Below are positions 50,247-60,225 of a stretch of 64,000 nt of DNA, piece by piece. The notes under the pieces are model-generated. The model saw only the letters and a program-made list of their open reading frames with translations, was not told where the DNA came from and did not search any database. The DNA comes from Massilia sp. erpn (GTDB taxonomy: Bacteria > Pseudomonadota > Gammaproteobacteria > Burkholderiales > Burkholderiaceae_D), in assembly GCF_024400215.1 (NCBI RefSeq), contig NZ_CP053748.1:2852001-2916000 (forward strand). Reading direction: 5' to 3'. The translations under genes were made by a program, and so were the position numbers. Numbering within the stretch: position 1 is the stretch's first letter; every line of letters starts with the position of its first letter.

Positions 50247-51134
50247 TCAGGGTAGCTGCTGGCCGTGGCATTGCGGGCAGGACACACCCAGCACATATTC
50301 CGGCGCCAGCTGCTGGCGCGGGGTGACCACGGCGCGGCAGGCGAAGCACTGCACGGTTTCCGTCGGTTCGAGTTTCGGATTCAGCGCAGTGCGGTAGTCG
50401 AATACGAAGCAGTCGCCAGTATAATGCGCGCCGCCCACTTCCTCGAAGTATTTCAGGATGCCGCCTTCCAGCTGATACACGTTGTCGTAGCCGATGTTTT
50501 GCATATGGATCGCCGCTTTTTCGCAGCGGATGCCGCCGGTGCAGAAGGTGACCACGGTCTTGCCGTCGAAATCGGCCTTGTGCTGTTCGATCACCTCGGG
50601 GAATTCGGTGAACTTGCGGATGCGGTAGTCGACCGTGTTGTCGAAGGTGCCGACGTCGACTTCGAAATCGTTGCGGGTGTCGACCATGACGACCGGCTTG
50701 CCCTGGTCGTCGTGGCCCTGGTCCAGCCAGCGCTTCAGGGTCTGCGCCTCAACGAAGGGCGCGCGGCCGTCTTCCGGCTTGATCAGCGGCATGCGCATGG
50801 TGATGATTTCGCTCTTGATCTTGACCAGCATGCGCTTGTGCGATTGCTCGGCCGACAGGCTTTCCTTCCATTCCAGGTCGGCCAGGCGGGCATCGCTGCG
50901 CACCCAGGCCAGGTAAGTGTCGATATGGGCGCGGGTGCCGGACAGGAACATATTGATGCCTTCCGGCGTCAGCAGGATGGTGCCTTTCAGGCCCAGCCGG
51001 GTCACGATGTCCTGGTACTGCGCACGCAGCTCGTCCAGATGGTCCAGGGTGATGAATTTATACGCCGCGATGTTGACGTAAACGGCAGGGGCCGCGCCGG
51101 CCGGTGCGGGCGCGCTCGAAACAATTGCTTGCAT
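50247..51134 (-). CDS. trhO: tRNA uridine(34) hydroxylase TrhO (rhodanese family)
   Basis: The 295-residue protein has an N-terminal ferredoxin-like domain ([43 protein letters not shown]) and a rhodanese domain with the active-site loop [12 protein letters not shown] (Cys about residue 190). A C-terminal two-Cys pair motif follows ([15 protein letters not shown]). It hydroxylates U34 in certain tRNAs with oxygen. The start at 51134 fits the family; it has no clear ribosome site. Confidence 0.9.
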   Translation of the reverse strand: MQAIVSSAPAPAGAAPAVYVNIAAYKFITLDHLDELRAQYQDIVTRLGLKGTILLTPEGINMFLSGTRAHIDTYLAWVRSDARLADLEWKESLSAEQSHKRMLVKIKSEIITMRMPLIKPEDGRAPFVEAQTLKRWLDQGHDDQGKPVVMVDTRNDFEVDVGTFDNTVDYRIRKFTEFPEVIEQHKADFDGKTVVTFCTGGIRCEKAAIHMQNIGYDNVYQLEGGILKYFEEVGGAHYTGDCFVFDYRTALNPKLEPTETVQCFACRAVVTPRQQLAPEYVLGVSCPQCHGQQLP

Positions 51135-51327
51135 GGTGAATATCGGTAAAAGCGGGATAGGCGACATTATAAGCCTTATCGCTATGCAAGTTTGTATCAA
51201 TCGCCCAAAAAAGCGGCAATTGCCGTGGCAAGCCCGTCCCCGCCAGCCATGGGAGCAGGTATTGGTGTAGGAGCCACCCTTGCCAGGCGTTACAATATCG
51301 GCTCCTGAGTCTTGACTGGCAGTGTTT

Positions 51328-54300
51328 ATGAATATGGCAACAATCGAACAAGAAAACGGCGCGGCCGTGGTGGCAGCGGCACCGCCGGCCGGACCGGATT
51401 TCGTCCACCTGCGGGTGCACTCCGAGTATTCGATTGTTGACGGCCTGGTGCGCATCGACGACCTGGTCAAGTCCGCCGTCAAGGACAAGCAGGCGGCGCT
51501 GGCCGTGACCGACCTGTCCAATCTGTTCTGCATGGTGCGCTTCTACAAGGCGGCGCGCGGCAAGGGCATCAAGCCGGTGGTCGGGGTGGACGCCTGGATC
51601 ACCAACGACGATAACCGCGACAAGCCGGCGCGCCTGCTGCTGCTGGCGAAAAACCGCATGGGTTATCTGCAGCTGTGCGAGCTGCTGTCGACCGCCTGGC
51701 TGACCAACCAGTACAAGGGCCGCGCCGAAATCCGCCTGGAGTGGCTGCAGGCGCTGGCCACCAATAGCTATGAGCTGCTGCCCGGCGAGAGCGGGGCGGG
51801 CGGCCTGATCGCGCTGTCCGGTGCCCAGTTCGGCGATATCGGCATGGCCATCGACAACGGCAATCTGGAACTGGCTGAGCGCCAGGCGCAGAAGTGGGCG
51901 GCCATCTTCCCCGGCCATTTCTATGTCGAGATCCAGCGCGCCGGCCAACCGAATCAGGAAGCCCAGGTGCGCCATTCGGTGGCGCTGGCCTCGAAACTGG
52001 GCCTGCCGGTGGTGGCGACGCACCCGGTGCAGTTCCTGTCCGAAGAGGAATTCATCGCCCACGAGGCCCGCATCTGCATCGCCGAAGGCGAGATGATGGC
52101 CAACGCCAAGCGCGTCAAGCGCTTCAATGAGCAGATGCGTTTCCTGTCCCAGGCCGAGATGCGCGAGCTGTTCGCCGACCTGCCGGGCGCTTTGCAAAAC
52201 TCGGTGGAAATCGCCAAGCGCTGCAACCTCACGCTGACGCTGGGCAAGCCGCAGCTGCCGAACTTCCCGACGCCGCCGGGCGTGACCATCGACGAGTACC
52301 TGGTCTCCGAATCGAAGGCCGGCCTGGAAAAACGCCTGGAGCACCTGTTCCCCGATCCCGTGGTGCGCGAAGCCAAGCGCCCGCGCTACGAGGAGCGCCT
52401 GAAGTTCGAGACCGATACCATCTGCAAGATGAAGTTCCCCGGCTACTTCCTGATCGTGGCCGAGTTTATCCAGTGGGCCAAGGAAAATGGCGTGCCGGTG
52501 GGGCCGGGCCGGGGTTCGGGCGCCGGTTCGCTGGTGGCCTACTGCCTCCTGATCACCGACCTCGATCCGCTGCAATACAATCTGCTGTTCGAGCGTTTCC
52601 TGAATCCTGAGCGGGTTTCCATGCCCGACTTCGATATCGACTTCTGCCAGGAAGGGCGCGACCGCGTCATCCAGCACGTCAAGGACTTGTACGGCAAGGA
52701 GGCGGTCTCGCAGATCGCCACCTTCGGCACCATGGCGGCCAAAGGCGCGATCCGCGACGTGGGCCGCGTGCTGGACTTCGGCTACACCTTCTGCGACGGC
52801 GTCTCCAAGCTGATTCCCTTCAAGCCGGGCAAGCCGGTGACGATCGCCGAGGCGATCGAGGAAGAGCCGATGCTGAAAGAGCGCCTGGAGGGCGAGGAGG
52901 AAGTGCGCCAGCTGCTCGACCTGGCGCAGCAGGTGGAAGGCATCACGCGCAATATCGGCATGCACGCCGGCGGCGTGCTGATCGCCCCCGGCAAGCTGAC
53001 CGACTTCTGCCCGCTGTACACCCAGGGCGGCGATGGCGGCGTGGTGTCGCAATACGATAAGGACGATGTGGAGGCGGTCGGCCTGGTGAAGTTCGACTTC
53101 CTGGGCTTGACCACGCTGACCATCCTTGACCGCGCAGTGGGCTATATCCGCGATCTCGATCCGGCCATGGCCGATTTCGACCTGGCCAAGGTCACGCTGA
53201 CCGACCGCGCTTCCTACGAGCTGCTGACCAAGGCCAAAACGGTCGCCGTCTTCCAGCTGGAGTCGCGCGGCATGCAGGGCATGCTGAAAGATGCGCGTCC
53301 CGACCGTTTCGAGGACATTATCGCGCTGGTGGCCTTGTACCGTCCCGGCCCGATGGACCTGATTCCCGACTTCTGCAAGCGCAAGCACGGCGAGAAGTTC
53401 GACTATCCCGATCCGCGCACCGAAGGCATCCTGTCCGAAACCTACGGCATCATGGTGTACCAGGAGCAGGTGATGCAGATGGCGCAGATCATCGGCGGCT
53501 ACTCGCTGGGCGGCGCCGACATGCTGCGCCGGGCGATGGGCAAGAAGAAGGCCGAGGAAATGGCCGAGCACCGCCAGATCTTCCGCGAGGGCGCGGCCAA
53601 GGGCGGCCTGACCACGGAAAAGGCCGACGAGATCTTCGACTTGATGGAGAAGTTCGCGGGCTACGGCTTCAATAAATCGCACGCCGCCGCTTACGCGCTG
53701 CTGTCCTATCACACGGCTTACCTGAAGCAGCACCATACCGCCGCCTTCATGGCCGCCAATATGTCGCTGGCCATGGACGACACCGACAAGGTGAAGATCC
53801 TGGTCGAGGATTCGATCGAGGTGTGCGGCCTGACCATGCTGCCGCCGGATATCAATCTGTCCGACTACCGCTTCCGCCCCGACGGCCCGCCGCCTTCGGT
53901 CACGGGCAAGAAGGTGACGCAGATCCGCTACGGCCTCGGTGCGGTGAAGGGCTCGGGCCAGAACGCCATCGAGGCGGTGATCGCCGCGCGCGAGTCGGGC
54001 GGCCCGTTCACCAGCCTGTTCGACTTCTGCAAGCGGGTCGACAAGAAGCAGATCAACCGCCGCACCATTGAAGCGCTGATCCGCAGCGGCGCCTTCGACA
54101 GCTTCGGCGTCGACCGCGCCGTGCTGTTTGCCTCGGTCAGCTTCGCCATGGAATGCGCCGACCAGGACGCCAAAGCGGCCAACCAGGTCAGCCTGTTCGG
54201 CGGCGAGGACAGCGACCTGGTGGCCCCGCCCGAATACGTCAAGGCCCAGCCCTGGAGCGACCGCCAGAAGCTGGCCGAAGAGAAGCTGGCGCTGGGCTTC

Positions 54301-54882
54301 TACCTGTCCGGCCATATGTTCGATTCCTTCGCCGGCGAGGCGCGCCGCTTTGCCCGCACCAAGCTGTCGGAACTGGAGCCGTCGCGCGAGCCGCGCATGC
54401 TGTGCGGCGTGATCACCGGCATCCGGCCGCAGATGACCCAGCGCGGCAAGCTGCTGATCGTTACCCTTGACGACAAGAGCGGCGTGGTCGAAGTCACCGT
54501 CTACAACGAGGTGTTCGAACCGAACAAGCGCATGTTCAAGGAAGACGAATTCCTGGCCGTGGTGGGCAAGGTGTCGGAAGACCGTTTCTCGGGCGGCTTG
54601 CGCATCTCGGCCGAGAAGGTGTTCGACATCGTCACGGCGCGCGTGCAGTACGGCCGCCAGCTCGGCATGGCGCTGCCGGCCACGCTGGACAGCAAGAAGA
54701 TCGCCGAAGTGCTGGCGCCGCACCGCAATGCGGCCGGCCTGCCGGTGGCCGCGCGCATCCAGCCGCAGGGCGTGAGCTGCGTGCTGCAACTGGGCGATGA
54801 ATGGCGCGTGGCGCCGTCCGACGAGTTGAATCTGGCGCTGCAGCAGCAGCTTGGCGCCACCGATGTGGCCATCGAATACTAA
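51328..54882 (+). CDS. dnaE: DNA polymerase III alpha subunit
   Basis: The 1184-residue replicative polymerase has an N-terminal PHP domain ([23 protein letters not shown]), the catalytic palm with PDFDIDF (about 432-438) and [14 protein letters not shown], helix-hairpin-helix elements (about 860) and a C-terminal OB-fold (about 1010-1085). Length and motifs are normal for proteobacterial DnaE. This housekeeping gene marks the window as chromosomal. ATG 51328 is used; ATG 51334 is also possible. Confidence 0.97.
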   Translation: MNMATIEQENGAAVVAAAPPAGPDFVHLRVHSEYSIVDGLVRIDDLVKSAVKDKQAALAVTDLSNLFCMVRFYKAARGKGIKPVVGVDAWITNDDNRDKPARLLLLAKNRMGYLQLCELLSTAWLTNQYKGRAEIRLEWLQALATNSYELLPGESGAGGLIALSGAQFGDIGMAIDNGNLELAERQAQKWAAIFPGHFYVEIQRAGQPNQEAQVRHSVALASKLGLPVVATHPVQFLSEEEFIAHEARICIAEGEMMANAKRVKRFNEQMRFLSQAEMRELFADLPGALQNSVEIAKRCNLTLTLGKPQLPNFPTPPGVTIDEYLVSESKAGLEKRLEHLFPDPVVREAKRPRYEERLKFETDTICKMKFPGYFLIVAEFIQWAKENGVPVGPGRGSGAGSLVAYCLLITDLDPLQYNLLFERFLNPERVSMPDFDIDFCQEGRDRVIQHVKDLYGKEAVSQIATFGTMAAKGAIRDVGRVLDFGYTFCDGVSKLIPFKPGKPVTIAEAIEEEPMLKERLEGEEEVRQLLDLAQQVEGITRNIGMHAGGVLIAPGKLTDFCPLYTQGGDGGVVSQYDKDDVEAVGLVKFDFLGLTTLTILDRAVGYIRDLDPAMADFDLAKVTLTDRASYELLTKAKTVAVFQLESRGMQGMLKDARPDRFEDIIALVALYRPGPMDLIPDFCKRKHGEKFDYPDPRTEGILSETYGIMVYQEQVMQMAQIIGGYSLGGADMLRRAMGKKKAEEMAEHRQIFREGAAKGGLTTEKADEIFDLMEKFAGYGFNKSHAAAYALLSYHTAYLKQHHTAAFMAANMSLAMDDTDKVKILVEDSIEVCGLTMLPPDINLSDYRFRPDGPPPSVTGKKVTQIRYGLGAVKGSGQNAIEAVIAARESGGPFTSLFDFCKRVDKKQINRRTIEALIRSGAFDSFGVDRAVLFASVSFAMECADQDAKAANQVSLFGGEDSDLVAPPEYVKAQPWSDRQKLAEEKLALGFYLSGHMFDSFAGEARRFARTKLSELEPSREPRMLCGVITGIRPQMTQRGKLLIVTLDDKSGVVEVTVYNEVFEPNKRMFKEDEFLAVVGKVSEDRFSGGLRISAEKVFDIVTARVQYGRQLGMALPATLDSKKIAEVLAPHRNAAGLPVAARIQPQGVSCVLQLGDEWRVAPSDELNLALQQQLGATDVAIEY

Positions 54883-54885
54883 GCC

Positions 54886-55857
54886 ATGAAAGTCCTGTTC
54901 TTCTCGCACGACGGCAAGCTGGGGGATGCGGTGGTCAACACCGCTTTTGTGAACGGCTTGCTGAGCCATCATCCGGACTGCGAAATCCACGCCACGGTGG
55001 CCGGCGTGACCGATGCTTTCTGGACCCTGGATGGGCGCATTGCCAAGCGCTGGCCGCTGGCGCTGCGTTCCTGGGGCGCGATCTGGCGCACCGGCCTGGC
55101 CATGCGGCGCGAGCGCTTCGACTATATCGTGACCTGGCGCCGCATGCGCAGCGAAAAGAACAAGGCCCTGCTGTGGCTGGCGCGGCCCGGCAAGGTGATC
55201 GACTTGCGCGGCTTTTATGAAGGCGGCTTGCAGCACCAGATTGAAACCAGCCGCAGTGCCGTGCGCGCCATCACCGGCCAGGAGGTGGCCGAGCTGCGCT
55301 ACGATCTGGCGCCGGTCGAACCCTGTCCTGAGCTGGAACGGCAGCTCGAAGCCGGTTGCGAGCTGATCGTGCTGAACCTGTTTGCCGCCGATGCCGAGCG
55401 CAATGTGCCGGCGGCGGCGGCGGTGGCCATGCTGCAAGGCTTGCGCGCCCAGGCGCCGCAAGCCCAGCTGGTGCTGGTCTGTACCAACGGCAGCGAGGCG
55501 ACGGCGCGCGCGGTGCTGGCCCAGGCTGGCGTGGCGGGTTGCGCCGTCAACTGCGACGGCCATCTGGGCCGCCTGTTTGATCTGTGCAGCCGTGCCCATC
55601 TGCTGATCAGCCCGGATACCGCGCTGATTCACCTGGCTTCGGCTTTCGACACGCCGGTGATCGGCATTTACCAGAACAACCAGGTCAAGCCGGTGCAGTG
55701 GGGGCCACGCTCATGCCGCAGCGCCATCGTGCTGTCGGACAGCCCCGATGATATCGCCCGCTTCTCGGTGGACGAGGTGCTGGCCCAGGCGCGCCAGCTG
55801 CGCGCGCCTGCGGCCGAGGGCGCTCAGCCCATATCTTTCAGGCCGGTGATCGCATAG
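54886..55857 (+). CDS. GT9 heptosyltransferase-like glycosyltransferase
   Basis: The 323-residue protein has the GT9 N-terminal loop SHDGKLGDAVVNTAFVNGLL and the C-terminal donor-binding segment LLISPDTALIHLASAFDTPVIGIYQNN. It likely transfers a heptose or related sugar to the LPS core. It starts 3 bp after dnaE and its 3' end overlaps the converging DUF6139 gene by 34 bp. Confidence 0.86.
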   Translation: MKVLFFSHDGKLGDAVVNTAFVNGLLSHHPDCEIHATVAGVTDAFWTLDGRIAKRWPLALRSWGAIWRTGLAMRRERFDYIVTWRRMRSEKNKALLWLARPGKVIDLRGFYEGGLQHQIETSRSAVRAITGQEVAELRYDLAPVEPCPELERQLEAGCELIVLNLFAADAERNVPAAAAVAMLQGLRAQAPQAQLVLVCTNGSEATARAVLAQAGVAGCAVNCDGHLGRLFDLCSRAHLLISPDTALIHLASAFDTPVIGIYQNNQVKPVQWGPRSCRSAIVLSDSPDDIARFSVDEVLAQARQLRAPAAEGAQPISFRPVIA

Positions 55858-56057
55858 CCTTTCAGGCCGATCTGCTGGACCAGCTGTTCGATATGGAATT
55901 GGGGGAGGGTGGCGGCGCCGTCGTCGACTTCCAGCGCCCGGGTTTCGGGCTGCCAATCGGTGTTGATGGCTTCCTGGGGGATGGGTTTGCCTTCGGGGAC
56001 GGCCAGATATGAGAAATGGCCGTTGTGTTCATGGCGGCGGTAAATGTCCAGACGCAT
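55824..56057 (-). CDS. DUF6139 family small protein
   Basis: The 77-residue soluble protein MRLDIYRRHEHNGHFSYLAVPEGKPIPQEAINTDWQ... belongs to a small betaproteobacterial family I associate with DUF6139. It has no signal or membrane segment and unknown function. The start has an AGGAAA-type box. It overlaps the glycosyltransferase tail-to-tail. Confidence 0.72.
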   Translation of the reverse strand: MRLDIYRRHEHNGHFSYLAVPEGKPIPQEAINTDWQPETRALEVDDGAATLPQFHIEQLVQQIGLKGYAITGLKDMG

Positions 56058-56132
56058 TGCGTTTCCTCCCAGAATGGATTGATCGGCAGAACTCAGACAA
56101 AGCGGCCTCCTGGCGGAGTCGCCGCCTAAATT

Positions 56133-57050
56133 TTACTCCGCCCGCGCCGGCTTGGGCGCATTGCTTGCCGCTTGCAGCGCGGCGCCGAGGGCGGCGAACA
56201 ATGCTTCCTGCATTTCATGGCGCTTGCGCGCTTCCGAACGTTTTTTCGATGGAATCTCTTCCATATTGGGGGCGGGCAGGGGCAGACAGTCGAGCGCGAA
56301 GTCGCCGTCGGCGCGCAGGCGCGCTTCCATTTCTTGCCACAGGCCATCGTAATCGGCCAGCACCAGGCCCTTGTTCATGGAGTGGCGCACGGCGCGGTTG
56401 GCATTGCTCACCAAGAGCATTTCCTGGCAGCCGTAGAGATAGCCGAGCTGGCGTACCAGGCGCACCATCAGGCTTTTCGGCCGCAGGCCGTGCAGCTCGC
56501 GTGTCGCTTCGCGGTTCAGCTCCAGGCCGCACTCGCCTTGCGGCCCCTGGATGCAGCCGATGCCCACCACCATCTTTCCCTGCGACTGGAAGAAGCTGAA
56601 GGCCACCGAATACACCAGATCCTGGCCGGCGCGCAGTTGCAACACCAGTTCGCCTTCGCGCTCCATCGGCCACACGGTCTGCAGCTCGATCGCGTAGGGC
56701 GCGCCGGACTTGCCGGCAAACGGCACCAGCGGCACCGCGCCGCGCGAGGCTTGCAGCGCCAGGCTGCCCCAGCCCTGTTCCAGCAGGAAGCGGTAATGGC
56801 TGGCCAGCAGGCTGGCGCGCTGGGCGCAATCGAGGTGGTGGCTCAGATAGGGACGGTAAATCTTCAGGATCAGGCGCGGATGGACCAGGGCCAGTTCGCG
56901 CAGGGCGGGATGCGAGTTGAGCATGGCCAGCCACTCGGCGGTGGGCTGACGGTTGCGCCAGGCGCGCAGGCGCAGCTTGAGTGCATCGCGCACATAGTTC
57001 AAATTGAGGGGGGTGCCGGTCAGGCAGGTCTGCAGGGTAATCGACGACAT
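56133..57050 (-). CDS. VirK/YbjX family protein (DUF535)
   Basis: The 305-residue protein has the DUF535 core: LKIYRPYLSHHLDCAQRASLLASHYRFLLEQGWGSLALQ, VYSVAFSFFQSQGKMVVGIGCIQGPQG and GLRPKSLMVRLVRQLGYLYGCQEMLLVSNANR. Members include VirK and YbjX, linked to cell-envelope stress and virulence, but the biochemical role is unclear. It lies near LPS genes but is not in an operon with them. Confidence 0.88.
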   Translation of the reverse strand: MSSITLQTCLTGTPLNLNYVRDALKLRLRAWRNRQPTAEWLAMLNSHPALRELALVHPRLILKIYRPYLSHHLDCAQRASLLASHYRFLLEQGWGSLALQASRGAVPLVPFAGKSGAPYAIELQTVWPMEREGELVLQLRAGQDLVYSVAFSFFQSQGKMVVGIGCIQGPQGECGLELNREATRELHGLRPKSLMVRLVRQLGYLYGCQEMLLVSNANRAVRHSMNKGLVLADYDGLWQEMEARLRADGDFALDCLPLPAPNMEEIPSKKRSEARKRHEMQEALFAALGAALQAASNAPKPARAE

Positions 57051-57282
57051 GGGCTACTTCCAATCCGGCGCATCCGGTTGAGCGGCTCAGGGGTGTCGTT
57101 ACATGATAGCCACAAGCCGATACATTACGTTACAATGCGCGTGATGTTATCGGTAGGAATGAAAGTTGGCAATTAGAAAAAGTCCTTACGGGATTTGATT
57201 ATAACGATGTTCTGGACAGAGCGAGGCCGGGGCGGCGCCTTCAAGCGTTTTCCTGGGATTAATAAGTAAAACACGTAGTGGC

Positions 57283-57918
57283 ATGGCTGGGAGAGCCGGG
57301 AGTGCAAATTTGTCCACCAACTTGACCGTTTTTATTGTTGACGACGATCCCGCGGTGCGCGACGCGCTGGGTCTGCTGCTGGGCGCGGCCGGCTACCGCA
57401 TTGCCGTCTTCGCCAGCGGCGCCGCCTTCCTGCAAGCGTGGCGGCCGGACTGGAGCGGCTGCCTGCTGATCGACGTCCATATGGCCGAGCTGGACGGCCT
57501 GGCCCTGCAGCGCCGCCTGGTCGAACTGGGCTGCCAGATTCCGATGGTGCTGGTCGCCTGTGGCGGTGATGTCGGCATGGCGCGCGCCGCCTTCCGCGCC
57601 GGCGCGCTCGACTTCATCGATGATCCCTGCGACGCTGCCAAGCTGATGCCCGCCATCGAAGAGGCGTTCGCCCACGAAAGCCGGCACCGCAGCGCCCAGT
57701 TGCACAGCGCCGCCAGCCGCGAGCGCCTGAACGAGCTGACCCCGCGCGAACGCGAAGTCATGCGCCTGGTGGTCGGCGGCCACCACAACCGCGAAATCGC
57801 CCCCCAGCTCGGCATCAGCGTGCGCACCGTCGAAGTGCACAAAGGCCGGCTGATGAGCAAGCTCGGTGTCGACAACGTCGCCGACCTGGTCCGCCTCTCT
57901 CTCTTGACCGGCGATTGA
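57283..57918 (+). CDS. FixJ/LuxR-type response regulator with atypical receiver
   Basis: The 211-residue protein has a receiver domain (about 15-125: VFIVDDDPAVRDALG, phospho-acceptor Asp in CLLIDVHMAELDG) and a LuxR helix-turn-helix (about 145-205: LTPREREVMRLVVGGHHNREIAPQLGISVRTVEVHKGRLMSKLGV). The usual switch Thr/Ser is Ala or Cys (VLVACGGDV) and the conserved Lys of the KP motif is Asp (DFIDDP). Signalling may be altered or phosphate-independent. No histidine kinase gene is beside it. Confidence 0.88.
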   Translation: MAGRAGSANLSTNLTVFIVDDDPAVRDALGLLLGAAGYRIAVFASGAAFLQAWRPDWSGCLLIDVHMAELDGLALQRRLVELGCQIPMVLVACGGDVGMARAAFRAGALDFIDDPCDAAKLMPAIEEAFAHESRHRSAQLHSAASRERLNELTPREREVMRLVVGGHHNREIAPQLGISVRTVEVHKGRLMSKLGVDNVADLVRLSLLTGD

Positions 57919-57922
57919 TCCA

Positions 57923-58099
57923 TATCAAACAATGTCCACCCTGGTGTCAGGCACCAGCACCGGACATTCTTTGATTTTTCTCAAGGAATGTCCACCTGGG
58001 TGTCAGGCACCAGAGTAGGACATTCTTTGATTTAGATCAGCAAATGTCCGACCTTGGTGCCTGACACCAGGGTGGACATTTGTTGAGGAAGATCAAAGG
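57923..58099. repeat. Intergenic stem-loop repeat, three units
   Basis: Three GGTGTCAGGCACC-type stem-loops in a row (centres near 57950, 58008 and 58062), the last inverted. Each has ATGTCC and GGACAT arms separated by TTTGAT-like spacers. It fills the gap between two convergent genes and may terminate both. Confidence 0.8.
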
Positions 58100-58101
58100 G
58101 C

Positions 58102-58923
58102 TTAGGCCATATCGCGCAGGCCGACGGTGGCTTGGGTGGTGTGGTCGGTGGCGCGCTGCAGGACGACGGCGCGGTTGCTGCTCTCCTGGTCGCGCTGGTT
58201 TTCCTTGTGCCAGAGGTGGAAGACTTCGGTGGCGCAGGCGCCATCCTTGCGCAGCACGCCGGCATTGAACAGGCGCACTACGAGGTCGGAGTCTTCATGG
58301 CCCCAGCCGAGGAAGCTTTCGTCGAAGCCATTCACCAGGTCGAGGTCGCGGCGCCAGACGGCCAGATTGCAGCTTTTGATGCGGCGCCAGCTGAAGCGCT
58401 TGCGGCGCCGCCCGAGGTCGGGCCAGGTAATCGCCGTTTGCAGGAATTTATTGCTGTGGCCGGCCAGGCGCAGGCGCAGGCGGCCCCAGACGCCCAGGCG
58501 CGGCAGGTCGAGATGCTCGGCCAGTAGCTGGGCCGTGTAATCCTGGCTCAGCAGCACGCGGCTGCCGGAGACCAGATAGCCCGGCTCGGCCAGCTTGCGG
58601 TGCTGGGCCACGAAATGCCGTGGCGGAATGCAGTCCCCATCCAAAAACACGATATAGTCGCCACGCGCGGCCAGCGTGCCCAGGTTGCGCACGCGCGCCG
58701 CGCGGAAGCCTTGGTCGGGCTGCCAGACATGGGTCAAGGGCACGGGAGCGCGCGCTTTCAGGGCCGCGACCAGTTCTCGCGTGTTGTTCGTGGAGCCGTC
58801 ATCAGCGATAATGATTTCGAAATTCCGGTCGTCCTGCGCAAAACATGCTTCCACCACGGCAGCCAGCGCATCGGGCCGGTTATACGTGGTGATAATGACG
58901 GAGATTGTTGACGCTTGCTGCAT
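58102..58923 (-). CDS. GT2 glycosyltransferase with galactosyltransferase-like C-domain
   Basis: The 273-residue protein has a GT-A domain (ISVIITTYNRPDALAAVVEACFAQ; ADDGSTNNT; FLDGDCIPPRHFV) and the acceptor-side motif VNGFDESFLGWGHEDSDLVVRLFNAG seen in two-domain GT2/GT7-like enzymes. It probably extends the LPS core or a polysaccharide. Divergent from waaL; the start at 58923 is the first ATG, with no clear ribosome site. Confidence 0.85.
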   Translation of the reverse strand: MQQASTISVIITTYNRPDALAAVVEACFAQDDRNFEIIIADDGSTNNTRELVAALKARAPVPLTHVWQPDQGFRAARVRNLGTLAARGDYIVFLDGDCIPPRHFVAQHRKLAEPGYLVSGSRVLLSQDYTAQLLAEHLDLPRLGVWGRLRLRLAGHSNKFLQTAITWPDLGRRRKRFSWRRIKSCNLAVWRRDLDLVNGFDESFLGWGHEDSDLVVRLFNAGVLRKDGACATEVFHLWHKENQRDQESSNRAVVLQRATDHTTQATVGLRDMA

Positions 58924-58974
58924 GAAGTCGATTGTGCCCGTGTTGATTTTATGCAAGTACAGCCTGCCTATTTA

Positions 58975-60225
58975 ATGAATAATACCTTAACCAAGAGTCA
59001 AGCGAAGTCACCCGCCGTCATCTTTCTCCATGGTCTGCTGCTGTGTTTCCCCGCCCTGACCCTGCTCAGCAACTCCGGTACGGGTTTTTGCAGTTTTGCC
59101 TTTCTACTGCTTGCCATTCTGTATCACAAGGCGGGTAGCGCGCCGCTGGGCCGCCATCTTAGCGAGATTCGCTGGGTTTTGACAGCCTTCGGCCTGGCTT
59201 TCCTGTTTGCCTTGAGCAGCCTGTTGCTGCATCCGGAATTGCAGCTGCGCTGGCTGGAAAAGCCCAGCCGCATGCTGGCCGCCGCCAGCGCGCTGCTGGC
59301 GGTGCTGGCGCTGCGGCCCAGCCGCCGCCTGTTCTGGCATGGCTTGATCCTGGGCGCCATCACTGGCGCCGCCTTCATCGGCTATCAGCGCTGGGGCCTG
59401 GGGATGGAACGTCCCGGCGGCTTGATCAATGCCATCACCTATGGCGACCTGATGCTGGCCGTCGGTCTGATGTGCCTGGCCGGCACGCTGGATTTCCGCG
59501 GCCGCTGGCTGTGGTGGCCGGCGCTGGGCGTGCTGGCCGGCCTGATCGGCTCAGTGGCGACCGGTACGCGCGGCGGCTGGCTGGGTGCGCTGCTGGCCTT
59601 GCCGCTGCTGCTGTATTACGGCCGGCATATGCGCGGCAGCAAGGTGCTGGCCATCGGCGGCGCTGTGCTGGCCCTGCTCACGGCGGTCTACCTGATTCCG
59701 CAGACTGGCTTGCGCGAGCGCGTGGCCGAGGGCGTCAACGATGTCACCAGCTACTATAACGGCGGCAATGCCTTTACCAATGTCGGCGTGCGCCTGGAAC
59801 TGTGGAAGGGCGCAGGCATGCTGATCAGCCGCCATCCCTGGAGCGTGTCCAGTCCGCAGCAAATGCGCCAGGGCTTCGAGCAGGCCGTGGCCGAGCAGCG
59901 CCTGCAACCGTTCGTGCTGCAATTTGAGCACGTGCATAACGATGCCTTGCAGGCTGCCGTGTATGGCGGCCTGCCCGGTTTGCTGATCTGGGCCTCGACC
60001 CTGGTGCTGCCCCTGCTGTTCTTCCTGCACCTGCTGCGCAGCCGCGATGCCGACCTTCCCGGCGTGACGCCGCTGGCGCTGGCGGGCCTGCTGCTGGTGG
60101 TGGGTTATTTCAGCTTCGGCCTGACCGAGGTGATTTTCTGGACCATGCGCAGCAGCCTGTTCTACGCCATGATGCTGTTCCTGACCATGGGCCTGTGCCT
60201 GAACGCGAAGGCGGGCCATGACTAA
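58975..60225 (+). CDS. waaL: O-antigen ligase WaaL-like
   Basis: The 416-residue protein has about ten hydrophobic helices and the Wzy_C/WaaL-type region: GSVATGTRGGWLGALLALPLLL, then a large periplasmic loop containing FEHVHNDALQAAVYGGLPGLL, the family H-x2-N/D motif. It joins O-antigen to lipid A-core in the periplasm. A polymerase role cannot be ruled out. ATG 58975 is chosen (58951 is possible). It overlaps waaF by 8 bp. Confidence 0.84.
   Translation: MNNTLTKSQAKSPAVIFLHGLLLCFPALTLLSNSGTGFCSFAFLLLAILYHKAGSAPLGRHLSEIRWVLTAFGLAFLFALSSLLLHPELQLRWLEKPSRMLAAASALLAVLALRPSRRLFWHGLILGAITGAAFIGYQRWGLGMERPGGLINAITYGDLMLAVGLMCLAGTLDFRGRWLWWPALGVLAGLIGSVATGTRGGWLGALLALPLLLYYGRHMRGSKVLAIGGAVLALLTAVYLIPQTGLRERVAEGVNDVTSYYNGGNAFTNVGVRLELWKGAGMLISRHPWSVSSPQQMRQGFEQAVAEQRLQPFVLQFEHVHNDALQAAVYGGLPGLLIWASTLVLPLLFFLHLLRSRDADLPGVTPLALAGLLLVVGYFSFGLTEVIFWTMRSSLFYAMMLFLTMGLCLNAKAGHD

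Noticed and set aside
51058..55632. Frame of about 1524 codons open on the minus strand across dnaE
   Set aside because: Long antisense frames are common in GC-rich DNA. dnaE on the plus strand is unmistakable and the antisense product is His/Gln/Arg-rich with no domain.
57923..58099. Regularly spaced repeats that could suggest a CRISPR array
   Set aside because: The units are inverted stem-loops in mixed orientation with short similar spacers, no cas genes are nearby, and the same element occurs singly elsewhere.
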